Origin: Helicobacter sp.
GTDB taxonomy: Bacteria > Campylobacterota > Campylobacteria > Campylobacterales > Helicobacteraceae
Length of the DNA stretch: 12,001 bases
Assembly: GCF_022511165.1 (NCBI RefSeq)
Contig: NZ_JAFLSB010000042.1
Span: forward strand, 1 to 12,001
Reading direction: 5' to 3'
Part shown: piece after piece, positions 1 to 6,710 of the stretch
Layout: every line of letters starts with the position of its first letter
Numbering within the stretch: position 1 is the first letter of the stretch
Notes under the pieces: model-generated
Told to the model about the DNA's origin: nothing
The model's input: only the letters and a program-made list of their open reading frames with translations
The model's database searches: none
Translations under genes and position numbers: made by a program

Positions 1-1092
1 AGAAACAAGTGCTAAATAAAGCGCACCCCAAAATGTAAGATTACTTGCTACATTATTAAGAAAACTCGCCGTGCCTTCTCCCGGGCGTAAACCGGGTATA
101 AATCCACCCTGCCTTTTGAGATTATCAGCAATATCTTTGGCATTAAACACAATAGAAGCATAAAAATACGCAAAGAAAACAACAAGCACAAACATCAAAG
201 CATTATAAATATAACCATCAGGTTTTAAAATATCTGCAATGCTTTGAATTATCGTATTTGATGAGGCTTGTAAGATAGTTGAGGGAAACACAAGCAATGC
301 CGAAGCAAAAATAGGCGGAATCACGCCACTTAGATTAAGTTTCACAGGAATATAATTCATAATGCGCTTATTTTGATTTTGCATAACCACCTTACGCGCA
401 TAAGAAACAGGTATGCGTCTCTCGGCTAGCTCGATGTAGATAATTACTCCAATAGTAAGGATAATCACAGCAAGGAGCAAAAGGAGCAAAAAGACATTGA
501 GTTGCCCTGTATTGACGAGATTAAAAGTTTTACCTATGCTTGAGGGGATACCTGAAACAATGCCCCCAAAGATGATAAGGCTAATACCATTGCCCACGCC
601 TCTTTGCGTGATTTGCTCACCAATCCACATAAGCAACATTGTGCCTGTAAGCATTGAAAATACCGATACGGCAATAAAAAGATTCAAATCAATCTTAATT
701 GCTCCAACGCTCATACTATTAAGCCCGATACTCACACTCACTGCTTGGATAATAGTAATACCAATGGTTACATAGCGCACAATTTGCATATATTTTTGCA
801 TACCATCGCGCTCTTTTTTCATTTTTGCAAGATTTGGAAAAGTCGCAGCAAGAAGCTCCATAATAATAGAAGCCGTGATATAGGGCATAATGCCAAGCGA
901 GATAATACTAAATCGCTCCACTGCATTGCCACTAAACATATTAAATAATCCCAAAGCATTGTTTGCATTATCATCAATAAATGATTTAATAAGGCTCACA
1001 TCTACGCCCGGAACAGGCACATATGCTAAGATTCTATACGCAAATAAAAATGCAAGCGTGATGAGAATCTTATTGAGAATGCTTTTTGTCAT
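1..1092 (-). CDS. secY: SecY, protein translocase channel subunit (C-terminus cut by window edge)
   Basis: SecY is the central membrane pore of the SecYEG translocon, which exports unfolded preproteins and inserts membrane proteins. Translation of the minus strand from the ATG at 1092 stays open for 364 codons to base 1. The family is about 420 residues, so roughly the last 55 are outside the window. Visible family features are an N-terminal membrane segment ending in YVPVPGV, the plug/TM2 region GLFNMFSGN followed by SLGIMPYITASIIME, WIGEQITQRGVGNGISLIIF, the cytoplasmic loop ELAERRIPVSYARK, and PPIFASALLVFPST. The sequence is very close to Helicobacter SecY as I remember it. The start codon shares ATGA with the rplO stop, so translation is probably coupled. 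SecY closes the ribosomal unit here, as in spc operons generally. Confidence 0.97.
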   Translation of the reverse strand, partial: MTKSILNKILITLAFLFAYRILAYVPVPGVDVSLIKSFIDDNANNALGLFNMFSGNAVERFSIISLGIMPYITASIIMELLAATFPNLAKMKKERDGMQKYMQIVRYVTIGITIIQAVSVSIGLNSMSVGAIKIDLNLFIAVSVFSMLTGTMLLMWIGEQITQRGVGNGISLIIFGGIVSGIPSSIGKTFNLVNTGQLNVFLLLLLLAVIILTIGVIIYIELAERRIPVSYARKVVMQNQNKRIMNYIPVKLNLSGVIPPIFASALLVFPSTILQASSNTIIQSIADILKPDGYIYNALMFVLVVFFAYFYASIVFNAKDIADNLKRQGGFIPGLRPGEGTASFLNNVASNLTFWGALYLALVS

Positions 1093-1490
1093 TCTTTATT
1101 TCCGCTTGTTGTGATTTGAGAATCTTTAATCTTAGAAACCAAACCCTTTGCCTTTGTGCCTATGAGTTTTACACGAGTAGCACTTTTTGGGATACTAAAA
1201 TGAGTGCGCAAAACCTCAAGAGTAATTTCAGAGAGTGAATCAAAAATGTTTGCTTTATCTACATTAATCACAATAGGCTTTTCTACACGCGAAGTAAAAC
1301 CAATTTTAGGCAAACGTCTTTGAAGCGGCTGTTGTCCGCCCTCAAAACCTCGTTTTGCCTTATAGCCTGTGCGAGCAGTTTGCCCTTTGCCACCACGAGT
1401 AGAAGTTTTGCCCATACCGCTCCCTTGCCCCCTCCCTACACGTTTAATATCTTTTGTGCTGCCTTTGGCTGGTTTAATTTTTTCTAACAT
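1089..1490 (-). CDS. rplO: 50S ribosomal protein L15
   Basis: L15 is a late-assembling large-subunit protein that binds 23S rRNA. The 133-residue product shows the diagnostic glycine-rich N-terminus (VGRGQGSGMGKTSTRGGKGQ, about residues 20-39) and the GGQQPLQRRLPKIGF motif. The start is taken at ATG 1490, giving MLEKIKPAKG, because an AGGAG sits 5 nt upstream (1496-1500). A GTG at 1496 is in frame but overlaps that Shine-Dalgarno and has none of its own. The gene follows rpsE directly, with its ribosome-binding site growing out of the rpsE stop (TAAGGAG), and its stop overlaps the secY start by 4 nt. No rpmD lies between rpsE and rplO. Confidence 0.97.
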   Translation of the reverse strand: MLEKIKPAKGSTKDIKRVGRGQGSGMGKTSTRGGKGQTARTGYKAKRGFEGGQQPLQRRLPKIGFTSRVEKPIVINVDKANIFDSLSEITLEVLRTHFSIPKSATRVKLIGTKAKGLVSKIKDSQITTSGNKE

Positions 1491-1495
1491 AATCA

Positions 1496-1500
1496 CTCCT
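1496..1500 (-). promoter_or_regulatory. Shine-Dalgarno of rplO that decides its start
   Basis: The minus strand reads TAAGGAGTGATTATG: the rpsE stop TAA flows into AGGAG, then 5 nt, then ATG at 1490. The first G of the upstream in-frame GTG belongs to this Shine-Dalgarno, so GTG is an unlikely start. The same 15-nt layout recurs at rplW/rplB. Confidence 0.85.
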
Positions 1501-1940
1501 TAGGCTTTGATTCGAGCAAGTGCATCAATAGTTGCACGCACTACATTATAGGGATTATTAGAACCAAGCGATTTTGTCAAAATATCCTTAATTCCTGCAA
1601 GTTCAATTACTGGGCGAGTAGAACCACCTGCAATCACACCTGTTCCCTCACTTGCAGGCTTAAGTAGAATCTTACTTGCATTATATTTATGCTCAATATC
1701 GTGTGCAATGGTTGTGCCTTTAATATTGACTTTAATGATATTTTTAAACGCATCATCAATGGCTTTTTTAATCGCATCTGGCACCTCTTTCGCCTTGCCA
1801 AGCCCAAAACCTACAAGCCCATTCTTATTGCCTACTACAACAAGCGCATTAAAGCGGAATCTACGCCCACCCTTAACAACTTTTGTTACTCTGCCAATAT
1901 TTACAACAACTTCACTAAATTCTTCTCTATTGATTTCCAT
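1500..1940 (-). CDS. rpsE: 30S ribosomal protein S5
   Basis: S5 sits in the 30S body near the mRNA entry path and contributes to decoding fidelity; its N-terminal loop is the classic site of spectinomycin-resistance changes. The 146-residue product has the S5 double-stranded-RNA-binding signature RVTKVVKGGRRFRFNALVVVG (about residues 17-37) followed by GLVGFGLGKAKEVPDAIKKA, and the C-terminal half GTGVIAGGSTRPVIELAGI with TKSLGSNNPYNVVRAT. It is shorter than the E. coli protein (about 166 residues) at the termini, with the core intact. Start ATG 1940 has AAGGAT 5 nt upstream. It lies 11 bp after rplR and directly before rplO; the usual intervening rpmD gene is missing. Confidence 0.98.
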   Translation of the reverse strand: MEINREEFSEVVVNIGRVTKVVKGGRRFRFNALVVVGNKNGLVGFGLGKAKEVPDAIKKAIDDAFKNIIKVNIKGTTIAHDIEHKYNASKILLKPASEGTGVIAGGSTRPVIELAGIKDILTKSLGSNNPYNVVRATIDALARIKA

Positions 1941-1951
1941 ACATATCCTTT

Positions 1952-2308
1952 TTATAACTTTATGCCATTTTCACGCAAAGTATCAGCAAATGCTGCTACA
2001 ACGCCGTGATAAAGGTATCCATTTCTATCAAATACCACCTCTGTAATATTGGCTTTTTTAAGTGCATTCACAAATTCATTTGCAATTTTCTTTGCATCTT
2101 CTTTGTTATTGCTCAAACCAAGCTTTTTGCCATCAACACTTGCAAGTGTTATACCTTGCTCATCATTAATTGCCTGTGCATAAAAATACTTATTTGACTT
2201 AAATACACTCACGCGTGGCTTATTTGCCACTCCACAAATTTTCCCTCTCGTGCGTAGCTTTCTTTTTGCCCGTAGAAGCTGTTTTTGCTTTAATACTTTT
2301 TCTGTCAT
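1952..2308 (-). CDS. rplR: 50S ribosomal protein L18
   Basis: L18 binds 5S rRNA and, with L5 and L25, anchors it in the central protuberance. The 118-residue product has the basic N-terminal arm (KQKQLLRAKRKLRTRGKI), then KPRVSVFKSNKYFYAQAIND and the conserved C-terminal VVFDRNGYLYHGVVAAFADTLRENG block, whose final GIKL is typical. Length is as expected for the family (about 117). Start ATG 2308 is preceded by TAAGGGTGTAAT, a moderate ribosome-binding site. It is spaced 13 bp from rplF and 11 bp from rpsE, fully in the spc-operon order. Confidence 0.97.
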   Translation of the reverse strand: MTEKVLKQKQLLRAKRKLRTRGKICGVANKPRVSVFKSNKYFYAQAINDEQGITLASVDGKKLGLSNNKEDAKKIANEFVNALKKANITEVVFDRNGYLYHGVVAAFADTLRENGIKL

Positions 2309-2321
2309 ATTACACCCTTAA

Positions 2322-2858
2322 CTATTTTTTAGAAGTTTTACCCGCTTTGCGCATAATGGTTTCATCGCTGTATTTAATCCCCTTACCTTTATATGGCTCT
2401 GGCGGTCTAAACTCACGAATTTCAGCTGCAATCTGCCCCACTTGCTGTTTATCAGCACCCTTAATTGTAATCGTATTTTTATCTACGCTCATCTCAATAC
2501 CCTTAGGGATAGGATAAATTACAGGGTGAGAAAATCCTAATGCCATTTCAAGATTCTTACCGCTAATATTTGCTTTATAACCAACACCATTAATTTCAAG
2601 CATCTTTGTAAATCCTTGAGATAAACCAATGATAATATTATTCGCCAATGCACGATAAGTTCCCCAATACGCACGAGATTGTGCTAGAGAATCCACACAA
2701 TTAAAGCTCAAAAAACCATCTTTAAGCTCAATTTGAACGCGTCCATATGTCTCAAGCTCTTTTTGCTCTTTTGCACCTTTAAAGAGAATCTTGCTCCCTT
2801 GCACTGATACCTCTACACCTTTTGGAATGCTAATAGGTTTTTTACCAACTCTTGACAT
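2322..2858 (-). CDS. rplF: 50S ribosomal protein L6
   Basis: L6 is a large-subunit protein near the factor-binding site, contacting 23S rRNA next to the sarcin-ricin loop. The 178-residue product has the two-repeat L6 fold: MSRVGKKPISIPKGVEV at the N-terminus, and in the second repeat INGVGYKANISGKNLEMALGFSHPV, ending in the family signature PPEPYKGKGIKYSDE with a basic tail. Length matches the usual 177-180. The start is well supported: the rpsH stop codon TAG is itself part of the Shine-Dalgarno, minus strand TAGGAGGGAGATATG. Confidence 0.98.
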   Translation of the reverse strand: MSRVGKKPISIPKGVEVSVQGSKILFKGAKEQKELETYGRVQIELKDGFLSFNCVDSLAQSRAYWGTYRALANNIIIGLSQGFTKMLEINGVGYKANISGKNLEMALGFSHPVIYPIPKGIEMSVDKNTITIKGADKQQVGQIAAEIREFRPPEPYKGKGIKYSDETIMRKAGKTSKK

Positions 2859-2867
2859 ATCTCCCTC

Positions 2868-3263
2868 CTACCATATACTGCAAAGTGCTTCGCCGCCAAC
2901 ATTTGCACGATAAGCATCATCATTAGCAATCACACCCTTACTTGTGCTTACTACGATTGTGCCATAGCCATTTTTAAAATGTTTGAGTTCATTTCTTCCT
3001 TTATATACGCGTCTTCCGGGCTTACTAATGCGTTTAATCTCATTAATCGCACTTTTTCCTCGCTCATCATAAGCAAGCTGCACCATAATAGATTGCTTGC
3101 CATCTTTATCATTTACCTTATAATCTTTAATGAATCCCTTTGCTTTAAACACTTCTAAAACTGATACAACAATCTTTGCATAATATAATGTCGTAACCTC
3201 TAATCGCCTCATAGAAGCATTACGAATTCTTGTTAAAGAATCTGCAATAATATCATTTACCAT
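2868..3263 (-). CDS. rpsH: 30S ribosomal protein S8
   Basis: S8 is a primary 16S rRNA-binding protein of the 30S body. In E. coli it is the autogenous repressor of the spc operon, acting at rplE; whether that applies here is unknown, and I did not see an obvious S8-site mimic at the rplX/rplE junction. The 131-residue product begins MVNDIIADSLTRIRNA and ends with the S8 signature, STSKGVIANDDAYRANVGGE followed by ALCSIW. Length is normal. AAGGAGA lies 4 nt before ATG 3263 and overlaps the rpsN stop. It is flanked by rpsN and rplF as expected. Confidence 0.98.
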   Translation of the reverse strand: MVNDIIADSLTRIRNASMRRLEVTTLYYAKIVVSVLEVFKAKGFIKDYKVNDKDGKQSIMVQLAYDERGKSAINEIKRISKPGRRVYKGRNELKHFKNGYGTIVVSTSKGVIANDDAYRANVGGEALCSIW

Positions 3264-3272
3264 ATTCTCTCC

Positions 3273-3458
3273 TTACCAACTCGCTTTACGAAGTCCGGGG
3301 ATTAAGCCCTCATTGCCCATTTTACGCAAACACACTCTACATAGCCCAAAGTCTCGATATACAGAATGTGGTCGCCCACACACTTGACATCTTGTATAAG
3401 CCCTTGCGCTAAACTTTGCTTTTCTCTTTGACTTTGCAATAATTGATTTTTTTGCCAT
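3273..3458 (-). CDS. rpsN: 30S ribosomal protein S14, short zinc-binding type
   Basis: S14 binds in the 30S head and is needed for late assembly. This is the short C+ (type Z) form: 61 residues with four zinc-ligand cysteines, C24-x2-C27 and C40-x2-C43, instead of the roughly 100-residue cysteine-free form of E. coli. The start is ATG 3458 (MAKKSIIAKSKRKAKF), supported by AAGGA 7 nt upstream. An in-frame upstream extension to 3497 would lie inside rplE and is not homologous to S14. The ATG follows the rplE stop by a single base (TAAAATG), implying coupling. Confidence 0.98.
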   Translation of the reverse strand: MAKKSIIAKSKRKAKFSARAYTRCQVCGRPHSVYRDFGLCRVCLRKMGNEGLIPGLRKASW

Positions 3459-3459
3459 T

Positions 3460-4005
3460 TTATCGTCCTTTCGCAAAAGGCATACCAAGAAGCTCAAGCA
3501 ACTTAAACGCCTCTTTATCGCTTTGAGTAGAAGTTACAAATGTAATATTCATTCCGTGAGTTACCATAATATCATCATATACGACTTCTGGGAACATCAA
3601 CTGCTCATTCAAACCAAAGCTATAATTGCCTCTTCCATCAAATCCATTGCGCTTTACTCCTCTAAAGTCTTTCACGCGAGGCAATGCAATTACAATAAGT
3701 TTTTCAAGGAAGTTATACATCATTTTACCACGAAGCGTTACTTTTACGCCCATAGGCATACCCTCACGCATTTTAAATCCCGCGACAGATTTCTTTGCAA
3801 GAGTAATTACCGCCTTTTGTCCTGCAATCAATGAAATGGTATCCGCGATATTTTGCATTATCTTAGAATCTTTGGCATAATCTCCCGCACCCACACTAAT
3901 AATAATCTTTTCTAACTTAGGCAACAACATCACATTGCTGATGTTAAGCTCACTTTTTAGCTGGGGGATAATTTCATTTTTGTATTTTTCTCTTAGAGCA
4001 AACAT
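3460..4005 (-). CDS. rplE: 50S ribosomal protein L5
   Basis: L5 binds 5S rRNA and contacts the P-site tRNA and the 30S head through bridge B1b. The 181-residue product contains LREKYKNEIIPQLKSEL at the N-terminus, the family motif KSVAGFKMREGMPMGVKVTLRG (about residues 71-92), ALPRVKDFRGVK, and the C-terminal GMNITFVTSTQSDKEAFKLL with LLGMPF. Length is typical. The start ATG 4005 shares one base with the rplX stop (TAATG) and is preceded by AAGGAGAT. Its last codons carry the ribosome-binding site of rpsN. Confidence 0.98.
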   Translation of the reverse strand: MFALREKYKNEIIPQLKSELNISNVMLLPKLEKIIISVGAGDYAKDSKIMQNIADTISLIAGQKAVITLAKKSVAGFKMREGMPMGVKVTLRGKMMYNFLEKLIVIALPRVKDFRGVKRNGFDGRGNYSFGLNEQLMFPEVVYDDIMVTHGMNITFVTSTQSDKEAFKLLELLGMPFAKGR

Positions 4006-4241
4006 TAATTATCTCCTTGCGCTTTTTTCACATTTGAAATACTCATTGGCATCTCTTTTGATAAAAATCCACCCTTAGGATTCTTATCATTTGCTTTCAC
4101 TGCCTTTTTTACAACCTTACAACCCTCTACAATCACTTGTGCTTTTTTTGGCAATACTTGCAAAACCTTTGCTTTTTTACCTTTATCATCACCTGCAATG
4201 ACAAGCACCATATCACCTTTTTTGATTTTAAACTTTGCCAC
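4005..4241 (-). CDS. rplX: 50S ribosomal protein L24 (GTG start)
   Basis: L24 is an assembly-initiator protein that binds the 5' domain of 23S rRNA near the exit tunnel. The 78-residue product carries the KOW motif near the N-terminus (KIKKGDMVLVIAGDDKGKKA, residues 4-23) and the PKGGFLSKEMPMSISNV segment near the C-terminus. It is short against E. coli L24 (104 residues) but has the length usual in this lineage. It starts with GTG at 4241; the rplN stop TAG overlaps it (TAGTG). A strong GGAGG lies 7 nt upstream inside the last rplN codons. This is the one clear non-ATG start in the ribosomal unit. Confidence 0.96.
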   Translation of the reverse strand: MAKFKIKKGDMVLVIAGDDKGKKAKVLQVLPKKAQVIVEGCKVVKKAVKANDKNPKGGFLSKEMPMSISNVKKAQGDN

Positions 4242-4609
4242 TATAACACCTCCGGAGCTAACGATACTATTTTCATAAAGTTTGCGTATCGCACTTCTCT
4301 ACTTACTGGTCCAAAAATTCTTGTGCCAATAGGCTCTTTTTTCGCATCAAGAATCACCGCCGCATTATCATCAAAGCGCACCAAAGATCCATTTTCACGA
4401 TGAATCTCTTTTTTGGTTCGCACTACAACTGCCTTGATAACTTGCCCTTTTTTCACTTTTCCATTAGGAATAGCCTTTTTTACAGATGCAACAATCACAT
4501 CACCTACGCGTGCATATCGTCTATGGCTACCGCCTAGAATCTTAATGCACATAATCTCTTTTGCACCGCTATTGTCTGCGACATTTAATCTCGTAAAACT
4601 CTGTATCAT
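4241..4609 (-). CDS. rplN: 50S ribosomal protein L14
   Basis: L14 lies at the subunit interface (bridges B5 and B8) and contacts L19 and 16S rRNA. The 122-residue product, the standard length, begins MIQSFTRLNVADNSGAKEIMCI and contains the signature GDVIVASVKKAIPNGKVKKG, RTKKEIHRENGSLVRFDDNA and GTRIFGPVSREVR. The ATG at 4609 overlaps the rpsQ stop (ATGA), with GGAG 7 nt upstream. In E. coli rplN opens a separate spc operon; here no room for a promoter exists between rpsQ and rplN, so S10 and spc genes form one unit. Confidence 0.98.
   Translation of the reverse strand: MIQSFTRLNVADNSGAKEIMCIKILGGSHRRYARVGDVIVASVKKAIPNGKVKKGQVIKAVVVRTKKEIHRENGSLVRFDDNAAVILDAKKEPIGTRIFGPVSREVRYANFMKIVSLAPEVL
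4249..4253 (-). promoter_or_regulatory. Strong Shine-Dalgarno for the GTG-initiated rplX
   Basis: GGAGG at 7 nt from the GTG start at 4241. It lies in the C-terminal codons of rplN and overlaps the 8-bp palindrome CTCCGGAG (4250-4257). A strong site may offset the weaker GTG codon. Confidence 0.75.
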
Positions 4610-4872
4610 AGCTCTACTCCTGCGGTAATAATTTCTTTAAACTTAAAAGCCTTTGTTTTAGAAATTGGCTTACACTCAATCGCACTAATCACATCGCCAA
4701 TCTTTGCATTATGATGCTCATCGTGAATTGTATATTTTTTAAAACGTTTAACGATTTTGCGATATTTTGCATGAACGACCTTGCGTTCTACTAAAATCAC
4801 TACACTTTTGTCTCCTGCTTTGCTGACAACTTTGCCTTGAATCACTCTCTTATGTGCTTGTTTTTCGCTCAT
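4606..4872 (-). CDS. rpsQ: 30S ribosomal protein S17
   Basis: S17 is a primary 16S rRNA-binding protein (h7/h11) with an OB fold. The 88-residue product has the family pattern RVIQGKVVSKAGDKSVVILVERKVVH then KYRKIVKRFKKYTIHDEHH and GDVISAIECKPISKTKAFKF. Length is normal (about 84-88). The ATG at 4872 follows the rpmC stop by 2 bp, with AAGGA in the end of rpmC. Its stop overlaps the rplN start. Confidence 0.98.
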   Translation of the reverse strand: MSEKQAHKRVIQGKVVSKAGDKSVVILVERKVVHAKYRKIVKRFKKYTIHDEHHNAKIGDVISAIECKPISKTKAFKFKEIITAGVEL

Positions 4873-4874
4873 TT

Positions 4875-5063
4875 TTAATCCTTCTTTGCACTTAAGGCTG
4901 TGTTAATTCTTGCAATATCCTTGCGAATAGTTTTAATTTCGCTTGGATTAGTAAGCTGCATTGTTTTGAGTTGCAATCTTTTTTCAAAGAGCAACGACTT
5001 CTTTTCTTTCAACATACTTTGCAATTCTGCAATATCCTTATCTTGTAAATCAATAAATTTCAT
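4875..5063 (-). CDS. rpmC: 50S ribosomal protein L29
   Basis: L29 is a small helical-hairpin protein beside L23 at the polypeptide exit tunnel. I take ATG 5063 (MKFIDLQDKDIAEL), giving 62 residues that align with other L29 proteins, including LKEKKSLLFEKRLQLKTMQL and IRKDIARINT. Two in-frame GTG codons further upstream (5069, 5075) would add non-homologous residues. The start is inside rplP: the genes overlap by 14 nt in different frames, with a modest GAGTGAGAG as the Shine-Dalgarno region. This is the longest gene overlap in the ribosomal unit. Confidence 0.95.
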   Translation of the reverse strand: MKFIDLQDKDIAELQSMLKEKKSLLFEKRLQLKTMQLTNPSEIKTIRKDIARINTALSAKKD

Positions 5064-5475
5064 TTTCACTCTCACTCGTTATGATTTTGGTTCTAAAAGG
5101 AAGCTTACTTTGCGCTAAAGCCAAAGCCTCTCTTGCTAAAGCTTCATCAATCCCTGCCATTTCATAAATCATACGACCGGGCTTGATATTCATTACCCAT
5201 TTTTCTACACCACCTTTACCCTTACCCATTCTTGTCTCAAGGGGCTTTGCAGTCAATGGCTTATCAGGGAATACGCGTATCCACACTTTTCCCGCTCTTT
5301 TAATATGTCTTGTCATAGCAATACGAGCAGATTCAATTTGGCGAGAATCAATTCTGCCGTGTTCTATTGCCTTAATCCCAATATCCCCAAAAGCCAAACT
5401 TGCACCGCGGAAAGACTTTCCACGATTGCGCCCTTTCATTTGTTTTCTATATTTTGTCTTCTTTGGCATTAACAT
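5050..5475 (-). CDS. rplP: 50S ribosomal protein L16
   Basis: L16 contacts the A-site tRNA and is needed for peptidyl-transferase activity. The 141-residue product begins with the universal MLMPKKTKYRKQMKGRNRG and contains FGDIGIKAIEHGRI, RRA-like IKRAGKVWIRVFPDKPLTAKP, ETRMGKGKGGVEKWV and the C-terminal EALALAQSKLPFRTKII. The arginine-containing loop that is hydroxylated in E. coli (RMGKGKG) is conserved. Start ATG 5475 follows the rpsC stop by 3 bp, with GGGAGG inside the last rpsC codons. Confidence 0.98.
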   Translation of the reverse strand: MLMPKKTKYRKQMKGRNRGKSFRGASLAFGDIGIKAIEHGRIDSRQIESARIAMTRHIKRAGKVWIRVFPDKPLTAKPLETRMGKGKGGVEKWVMNIKPGRMIYEMAGIDEALAREALALAQSKLPFRTKIITSESENEIY

Positions 5476-5478
5476 AGC

Positions 5479-6189
5479 TTATTGCCTCCCTCTTCGTGAT
5501 TTAGGGCGCGCTTCCTTATCGCCACTCTTATTTTCTTCTTTCTTCTCTGCCAAAATACCCTTATGTAACACTTCGCCTTTAAAAATCCATACCTTAACGC
5601 CAATAATGCCATAAGTTGTCATTGCTTCAGCAAAACCATAGTCAATCTTAGCCCGAAGTGTATGAAGAGGCACGCGTCCCTCCATATACCACTCTGTTCG
5701 TGCCATTTCAGCTCCTGCTAGACGACCCGAAACTTTCACTTTAATCCCTTTTGCTCCTGCTTTCATTGCTGCCTGCATTACCTTTTTCATAGCGCGTCTA
5801 AAAGCCACACGTTTTTCAAGCTGTGTAGCGATATTTTCTGCAGCAAGCTGTGCATTTGCTTGAGGACGTTTGGCTTCTTTAATATTAATAAAGACTTCTT
5901 TATGAAGAATCTTCTTTAAAGATTCTTTGTGTTTATCAATATCTACCCCTTTTTTACCAATAATCAACCCCGGACGTGAAGCTACAACGGTTACGCGAAT
6001 CTTATTTGCTGCACGTTCGATAATAATCTCACTCACGCCCGCATAATACATCTCGCGTTTTAAAAACTTGCGAATCTTATGATCTTCTAAGATGTTTGAA
6101 GGTGTCGTTTGAGACACTGAAAACCATCGAGAAGACCAATTACGATTAATGCCTAATCTCAAACCTATTGGATTAACTTTTTGACCCAT
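5479..6189 (-). CDS. rpsC: 30S ribosomal protein S3
   Basis: S3 forms part of the mRNA entry channel and its helicase activity. The 236-residue product begins MGQKVNPIGLRLGINRNW, has the KH domain with GLIIGKKG at residues 74-81, and the C-terminal signature GRLAGAEMARTEWYMEGRVPLHTLRAKIDY cited here only by position, residues 155-184. Basic residues R131, R132 and K135, implicated in mRNA unwinding in E. coli, are present (RRAMKK). The tail is short and charged (EKKEENKSGDKEARPKSRRG). Start ATG 6189 lies 2 bp after the rplV stop, with GAGGAAAA upstream. Confidence 0.98.
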   Translation of the reverse strand: MGQKVNPIGLRLGINRNWSSRWFSVSQTTPSNILEDHKIRKFLKREMYYAGVSEIIIERAANKIRVTVVASRPGLIIGKKGVDIDKHKESLKKILHKEVFINIKEAKRPQANAQLAAENIATQLEKRVAFRRAMKKVMQAAMKAGAKGIKVKVSGRLAGAEMARTEWYMEGRVPLHTLRAKIDYGFAEAMTTYGIIGVKVWIFKGEVLHKGILAEKKEENKSGDKEARPKSRRGRQ

Positions 6190-6191
6190 TG

Positions 6192-6701
6192 TTATTTTTC
6201 CTCACCTTCAGTTTTTTTTGCCGTTGTTTTTTTGCTTTTTGCTGCTTTGTTTGCTACCTTTGCCTTAGATTCAGTATTGTCCTCAGTTTTAGCTTGAGCC
6301 GTAGGTTTTGTTGGGGCTACTGCTTGGCTCTTTTTTGGTGCATTTTTAGTTTTGGTATTCTCTTTTTGTTTTGAATCTTTCTGCACCCCTGTGCCTACCT
6401 CTACTAAAATATGCGCCGTTGGCTTACGAATAGGAGTGGCTCTCCCTTTTGCACGAGGCGTGAAGCGACGAAGTACAGGACCCGCATCAACTCGACAAGA
6501 AGTAATTACCACATCTTGCGCATCATAGCCACCATTTGCCACTGCTGAAGCAATTACCTTTGAAATCACTCGCGCGGCTTTGTTTGGAGTGAATTCCAAA
6601 CTCGCAATCGCAATTTCTGCATTCATTCCCTGCACTTCCCTTGCAATAAGTCGTGCTTTTGTTGGAGATAATCGAATATATTTTAATAATGCTCTACTCA
6701 T
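6192..6701 (-). CDS. rplV: 50S ribosomal protein L22 with long Lys/Ala/Thr-rich C-terminal tail
   Basis: L22 lines the polypeptide exit tunnel with an extended beta-hairpin. Residues 1-106 are a normal L22: MSRALLKYIRLSPTKARLIA, EFTPNKAARVISKVIASAVAN and the hairpin CRVDAGPVLRRFTPRAKGRA (about 69-88). Residues 108-169 form an extra low-complexity tail with 18 lysines, many A, T, E and S, and no aromatic residue. The whole protein is 169 residues against about 110 in E. coli and about 122 in H. pylori (from memory). I chose the second of two tandem ATGs (6701), 5 nt from GGGG; the first, at 6704, is only 2 nt from it. The tail coding DNA contains A8 and A7 runs. Confidence 0.96.
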   Translation of the reverse strand: MSRALLKYIRLSPTKARLIAREVQGMNAEIAIASLEFTPNKAARVISKVIASAVANGGYDAQDVVITSCRVDAGPVLRRFTPRAKGRATPIRKPTAHILVEVGTGVQKDSKQKENTKTKNAPKKSQAVAPTKPTAQAKTEDNTESKAKVANKAAKSKKTTAKKTEGEEK

Positions 6702-6710
6702 CATATCCCC

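Noticed and set aside
497..775. Plus-strand open frames opposite secY and the ribosomal genes
   Set aside because: They are antisense to clearly coding minus-strand genes, have no family resemblance and no ribosome-binding context; they are shadows.
1494..1496. GTG start for rplO giving MIMLEK
   Set aside because: The GTG overlaps the AGGAG that serves the ATG at 1490, and the extra residues are not part of L15.
3459..3497. N-terminal extension of rpsN
   Set aside because: It lies inside rplE; the short zinc-type S14 starts at MAKKS with a proper ribosome-binding site.
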